Assembly: GCA_023429845.1 (NCBI GenBank)
Contig: JAEZCY010000127.1
Coordinates: forward strand, 1 to 18,642
DNA: 18,642 nt
DNA from: Acidobacteriota bacterium
Lineage (GTDB): Bacteria; Acidobacteriota; Vicinamibacteria; Vicinamibacterales; Vicinamibacteraceae
Reading direction: 5' to 3'
The notes beneath the pieces were generated by a model that searched no databases, was not told the origin of the DNA, and saw only the letters and a program-made list of their open reading frames with translations. Positions 15,015-18,642 of the stretch are shown here, piece by piece. Position 1 is the first letter of the stretch; the number at the start of each line of letters is the position of its first letter. A program made the position numbers and the translations under genes.

Positions 15015-15900
15015 ACGTGCGTTGTCGTGCGCGCTGACCTTGATGGCCGTGCTGTCGCTGGCGATGGTCGGTGGCGCGTCTGCTCAGGAACCTTCGCGGC
15101 ACGCGGTGGCCGGCATGGTGCTCGCCGTGGATCGGCCCAGCGCGACGATGTTGGTGTCCCATGACGACATCGCCGGGGTCATGCCGGCGATGGCCATGCC
15201 CTTCGATGTGCGCGACGCGACGCAACTGGCCGGCCTCGAGCCCGGCATGTCGGTGACGTTCACGCTCGTGCTGGGCGAGAACCAGCCCCCATACGCGGAG
15301 CAGGTGACGGTCGTCCGCTATCAGAGCGTGGAGCAGGACCCCATGTCCGCGAGGCGCCTGCGATTGCTGAAGCAGCTGGCTGGAGCCCCGCCGCCGGAGG
15401 CGCTGGCCGCCGGCCAGGCCGTGCCTGATTTCGCGCTCACCGATCACACGGGCGCGCGCGTGACGCTCTCACAGTTCCGTGGGCGGGTGGTCGCGCTGAA
15501 CTTCATCTACACGAGTTGCGAGCTCACGCAGTTCTGCTTCCGCGTCACCAACCACTTCGGCGTGGTCGCGAGGCGCTTTGCGGCGCAGGCCGGCGACGAT
15601 CTGGTACTGCTCACAGTCACCTTCGACCCGGCGCGCGACTCGCCAGAGGCACTGCGCGACTACGCCAGCCAGTGGAAGCCCGATCCCCGCGCCTGGCGCT
15701 TCCTCACCGGTGGCACGTCAGAGATCCAGCGCGTCTGCGACCTGTTCGGGGTAGATTTCTTCCCTGACGACGGCCTGATGAATCACTCGCTTCGCACCGT
15801 GATCGTCGATCGACAGGGCGCCCTGGCGGCCACGATCGAAGGCAACCGGTACTCCGCCGCGCAACTCGGCGACCTGATCGACGCGGCGCTGCGCCGTTGA
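14992..15900 (+). CDS. CusF-SCO1/SenC fusion, periplasmic copper chaperone
   Basis: 302 aa; ATG 14992 has GGAGG eight bases upstream and lies inside the end of the preceding gene. A Sec signal (about 1-31, GGASAQ) leads to a CusF-type domain (about 37-105: AGMVLAVDRPSATMLVSHDD, GVMPAMAMPFDV). Its likely Cu(I) ligands are His57, Met67 and Met69; the Trp of E. coli CusF is replaced by Met64. The thioredoxin-fold SCO domain (about 140-300) has FALTDHTGARVTLSQFRGRV, Cys176 and Cys182 in YTSCELTQFCF, and His265 in LMNHSLRTVIVD. The CX5C spacing differs from the classical CxxxC of Sco1 but occurs in other SCO-family proteins. SCO proteins deliver copper to the CuA centre of cytochrome oxidases or reduce its cysteines. 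The fusion joins copper pickup and delivery in one chain. Confidence 0.93.
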   Translation: MTTCRVAERALSCALTLMAVLSLAMVGGASAQEPSRHAVAGMVLAVDRPSATMLVSHDDIAGVMPAMAMPFDVRDATQLAGLEPGMSVTFTLVLGENQPPYAEQVTVVRYQSVEQDPMSARRLRLLKQLAGAPPPEALAAGQAVPDFALTDHTGARVTLSQFRGRVVALNFIYTSCELTQFCFRVTNHFGVVARRFAAQAGDDLVLLTVTFDPARDSPEALRDYASQWKPDPRAWRFLTGGTSEIQRVCDLFGVDFFPDDGLMNHSLRTVIVDRQGALAATIEGNRYSAAQLGDLIDAALRR

Positions 15901-15902
15901 GA

Positions 15903-15920
15903 TCGAGGTCGCCACCTCGA
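15903..15920 (+). terminator. Hairpin directly after the CusF-SCO1 gene
   Basis: Perfect 7-bp stem TCGAGGT/ACCTCGA with a CGCC loop, beginning two bases after the stop codon, in the 117-bp gap between convergent genes. There is no following T-tract, so intrinsic termination is uncertain; the position suits a 3'-end stabilising hairpin or a weak bidirectional terminator. Nothing else is seen in the gap. Confidence 0.45.
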
Positions 15921-16017
15921 CCCCTGCAGGAGGCGCAGCAGCCTACGCGTCGGCCCGGTCGTCGAGAAACGGACGCCTGCCCGCTGCCTGTGCGCCCGGC
16001 CGCGGGTGGTCCTGTGG

Positions 16018-18642
16018 CTACGGCTCCAGACGGGCGAGCAGGTCGTCGGTGGCGACCGAATCGCCAGTCTTCACGAGGATTTCCGTCACGGTGGCATCGG
16101 CGCCCGCCGAGATGGTCGTCAGCATCTTCATCGCTTCGAGGGTGATGAGGGGATCGCCTGCCTTCACCTTCGTGCCGACGCCAATCGCGATGTCGGTGAT
16201 CATCCCCGGCATCGGCGCCACCGCCTGCAGCGGGTTGGACGCGTCGCCCTTCGGCTTGGTGACCGCATCCCTCGGCGCGAGCGACTTGTCCACGACCTGC
16301 GACTCGCGCGGCATGCCGTTGAGCTCATAGAAGACGCTGCGTCGTCCCTGCTCGTCGGCCTCCCCGATGCTGATCAACTTGATGAAGAGCACCTTGCCGC
16401 GGTCGATCTCGACCTCGATCTCCTCGCCGATCGACAGGCCGTAGAAGAACGCCGTCGTCGGCAGGCCCGAGACCTCGCCGTAGGTGGCCACGAACTGATC
16501 GAAGTCGGCGAACACCTGCGGGTACATGAGATGACTGTAGAGATCGTCCTCGGTCGCCGGCCGGCCGAGCGTCTTGCGCAACCCGGCGCGGGTCTCGTCC
16601 AGATCGACGCGGGCGGCGAGTTCGCCGGGTCGCTTCGTCGTGGGCACGCGTTCGCCGAGCACGACCTTCTGCACCTGCACCGGCCAGCCGCCATCGGGTT
16701 GACCGAGCCCGCCCTGCAGCATGTCGATCACCGAGGCGGGGAAGTCGTGCGAACCAGGCGCGAGCGCCGGCACGTCCTGCGGCCGGATGCCGCGTGTGAT
16801 GAGGTACATGCACATGTCGCCGACGACCTTCGAGCTCGGCGTCACCTTGATGATGTCGCCGAACAGCTGATTGACTTCGGCGTACGTGCGGGCGATCTCC
16901 GGCCAGCGGTGACCGAGCCCCATTGCCGCCGCCTGCTCCTTCAGGTTCGTGAACTGGCCGCCCGGCATCTCGTGCACGTAGACCTCGGCGGACCCGGCGC
17001 GGGGTGCGGTGTTGAACGGACGGTAGAACTCCAGCACCTCTTCCCAGTAGTCCGACATCTCGTTGAGCGCGTCGAGGTCGAGGCCCGGGTCGCGCTCGTG
17101 ACCGTACAACGCGGCGCACACGGAGTTGAGATTGGGCTGGCTCGTCGAGCCCGACATCGAGGCCACCGCGAGATCGACGATGTCCACGCCCGCTTCGGCG
17201 GCCGACAGCACCGACGCGGCGTTGATCCCCGAACTGTCGTGGGTGTGGAAGTGGATGGGCAGGCCGATCTCGTCGCGCAGGGCCGCCACAAGCTTCCTGG
17301 CGGCGAATGGCCGGCACAAGCCGGCCATGTCCTTGATGGCGAGGATATGCGCGCCCATCTTCTCGAGCTCGCGCGCCTTGGCGACGTAGTACGCGAGCGA
17401 GTACTTGTCGCGCGACGGGTCGTTGATGTCGCCCGTGTAGCAGATTGCCGCTTCGCAGATGGCGAAGGGCTGGTTGCGCACCGCCTCCATCGCCACCGTC
17501 ATGTTGGGCAGGTAGTTGAGCGAGTCGAAGATGCGGAAGATGTCCATGCCCGACTCGGCCGCATGCTTGACGAACCCGGCGACCACCGCATCGGGGTAAT
17601 TCGAGTAGCCGACGGCGTTCGACCCGCGGAAGAGCATCTGGAAGCAGATGTTGGGCACCTTCGCGCGGAGGTCGCGCAGGCGGTCCCACGGCGATTCCCG
17701 CAGGAACCGCATCGCGGAGTCGAACGTCGCGCCGCCCCACATCTCGAGGCTGAACACGTTGGGGGTGCGATGGGCCACGACATCGGCGACGTGGAGCATG
17801 TCGATCGACCGCATGCGCGTCGCGATCAGCGACTGGTGCGCGTCGCGCATCGTCGTGTCGGTGATCAGCAGCGGTCGCTGGTCGCGAATCCAGGAGGCGA
17901 ACTTCTCCGGGCCCAGCTCCCGCAGCCGGTCGCGCGATCCCTTGGGGATGCCGGCCTTCAGGTCGAACGCCGGGACGCGCGCCGGCGGAAGCACCTCGGG
18001 CGGACGGTAGCCCTTCGCCGTCGGGTTGCCATTGACCGTCACGTCACTCAGGTACGCGAGCACCTTGGTGGCGCGGTCACGCCGCGGCTGGAACTTGAAG
18101 AGATCGGGATGGGTGTCGATCAGCCCGGTCGTGGCCTGTCCCGAGCGGAACGTCTCGTCGAGGACGACGTTCTCGAGGAACGGGATGTTGGTCTTCACGC
18201 CCCGGATGCGGAACTCGCGGAGGGCGCGGTGCATGCGCTGCAGCGCGATGTCGAAGCGAGGGCCGAAGGCCGTCAGCTTCACGAGCATCGAGTCGTAGTA
18301 AGGCGTCACCACCGACCCGGCGTCGCCCGTTGCCGCGTCGAGGCGGATGCCGAAGCCCGCCGCCGACCGGTAGTTGATGATCTTGCCGTAGTCGGGCGCG
18401 AAGCCGTTGGCGGGATCCTCGGTGGTGATGCGCGCCTGCACCGCGTAGCCGTTGCGGAGGATGTTCTCCTGCTGCGGGATGTCGATCTCGTGACTGAACA
18501 GCGAGTGTCCCTGCGCGACGAGGATCTGCGATCGCACCAGGTCGATACCCGTGATCACCTCGGTCACCGTGTGCTCGACCTGGATGCGGGGGTTCATCTC
18601 GATGAAGAACCACTCGCGCGCGTCGACGTCGTAGAGGAACTC
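16018..18642 (-). CDS. pyc: Pyruvate carboxylase, N-terminus outside the window
   Basis: Biotin-dependent, ATP-driven carboxylation of pyruvate to oxaloacetate (anaplerosis, gluconeogenesis), cytoplasmic. The frame is open to the window edge at 18642 and 874 residues are visible; the usual single-chain enzyme is about 1,150 aa, so roughly the first 275 are missing. Order: end of the biotin-carboxylase domain (FFIEMNPRIQVEHTVTEVI, then ENILRNGYAVQARITTEDP), the carboxyltransferase domain (ITDTTMRDAHQSLIATRMRS, MLFRGSNAVGYSNYPD, the likely carbamylated Lys in AIKDMAGL, metal-binding HFHTHD), the PYC_OADA region, and a C-terminal biotinyl domain with the biotin-accepting Lys in EAMKM (codon 16126-16128) inside APMPGMI...EAMKM. 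The chain contains both the transcarboxylase and biotin carrier parts, which separates it from two-subunit forms. It converges on the copper gene and appears functionally unrelated to it. Confidence 0.97.
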   Translation of the reverse strand, partial: EFLYDVDAREWFFIEMNPRIQVEHTVTEVITGIDLVRSQILVAQGHSLFSHEIDIPQQENILRNGYAVQARITTEDPANGFAPDYGKIINYRSAAGFGIRLDAATGDAGSVVTPYYDSMLVKLTAFGPRFDIALQRMHRALREFRIRGVKTNIPFLENVVLDETFRSGQATTGLIDTHPDLFKFQPRRDRATKVLAYLSDVTVNGNPTAKGYRPPEVLPPARVPAFDLKAGIPKGSRDRLRELGPEKFASWIRDQRPLLITDTTMRDAHQSLIATRMRSIDMLHVADVVAHRTPNVFSLEMWGGATFDSAMRFLRESPWDRLRDLRAKVPNICFQMLFRGSNAVGYSNYPDAVVAGFVKHAAESGMDIFRIFDSLNYLPNMTVAMEAVRNQPFAICEAAICYTGDINDPSRDKYSLAYYVAKARELEKMGAHILAIKDMAGLCRPFAARKLVAALRDEIGLPIHFHTHDSSGINAASVLSAAEAGVDIVDLAVASMSGSTSQPNLNSVCAALYGHERDPGLDLDALNEMSDYWEEVLEFYRPFNTAPRAGSAEVYVHEMPGGQFTNLKEQAAAMGLGHRWPEIARTYAEVNQLFGDIIKVTPSSKVVGDMCMYLITRGIRPQDVPALAPGSHDFPASVIDMLQGGLGQPDGGWPVQVQKVVLGERVPTTKRPGELAARVDLDETRAGLRKTLGRPATEDDLYSHLMYPQVFADFDQFVATYGEVSGLPTTAFFYGLSIGEEIEVEIDRGKVLFIKLISIGEADEQGRRSVFYELNGMPRESQVVDKSLAPRDAVTKPKGDASNPLQAVAPMPGMITDIAIGVGTKVKAGDPLITLEAMKMLTTISAGADATVTEILVKTGDSVATDDLLARLEP

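Noticed and set aside
1..18642. tRNA, rRNA, CRISPR array, insertion sequence or prophage
   Set aside because: No cloverleaf, spaced direct repeats, transposase or integrase motifs or terminal repeats were seen on either strand.

Overview
This is a GC-rich bacterial window (third codon positions almost all G/C, long antisense shadow ORFs on most genes). The gene mix is a Tat-exported type-B carboxylesterase, a Tat-exported NHL propeller, a DUF6807/'PmoA-family' protein, a two-domain M16 peptidase, a CRTAC1-type FG-GAP/UnbV protein and a CusF-SCO1 fusion. That set resembles Acidobacteriota, perhaps Vicinamibacteria; this is an inference from gene content only. The first ~70 bases are almost pure G/C homopolymer runs and look like a low-quality contig end.

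Layout. (1) 1-3425, minus strand: three exported proteins of catabolic or unknown role (DUF6807 protein, then NHL propeller, then carboxylesterase cut by the contig end). (2) 3426-3513: divergent control region with a 34-bp imperfect palindrome, followed on the plus strand by phosphoglucomutase (pgm) and a large secreted M16 zinc peptidase. (3) 8225-12185, minus strand: a tight run, with overlapping or nearly touching genes from 11495 to 8225, that reads in transcription order: NarL/FixJ response regulator, 76-aa two-helix membrane protein, polytopic protein with duplicated intramembrane HxxEH motifs, YtkA/FixH-like lipoprotein, NapH/NosR/CcoG-like membrane polyferredoxin, and an Ig-like protein with one membrane anchor. 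(4) 12399-15900, plus strand and divergent from (3): a parvulin-like/TPR/FG-GAP/UnbV fusion and a CusF-SCO1 fusion, overlapping by 23 nt. Three inverted repeats lie between the two divergent units. (5) 16018-18642, minus strand: pyruvate carboxylase, 5' end outside the window.

Regions 3 and 4 are the interesting part. They combine a membrane iron-sulfur electron conduit, a His/Met-rich YtkA lipoprotein, a Cu(I)-binding CusF domain fused to the copper chaperone SCO, and an unrecognised membrane protein whose two halves each carry HxxEH followed 35-36 residues later by an E/H motif. This recalls the ccoGH/SCO logic of copper delivery to heme-copper oxidases, but no oxidase, nitrous-oxide reductase or other copper enzyme is present, and unrelated housekeeping genes bound the cluster on both sides. 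I propose a self-contained metal/redox module under a shared divergent control region. Its function is inferred, not shown.
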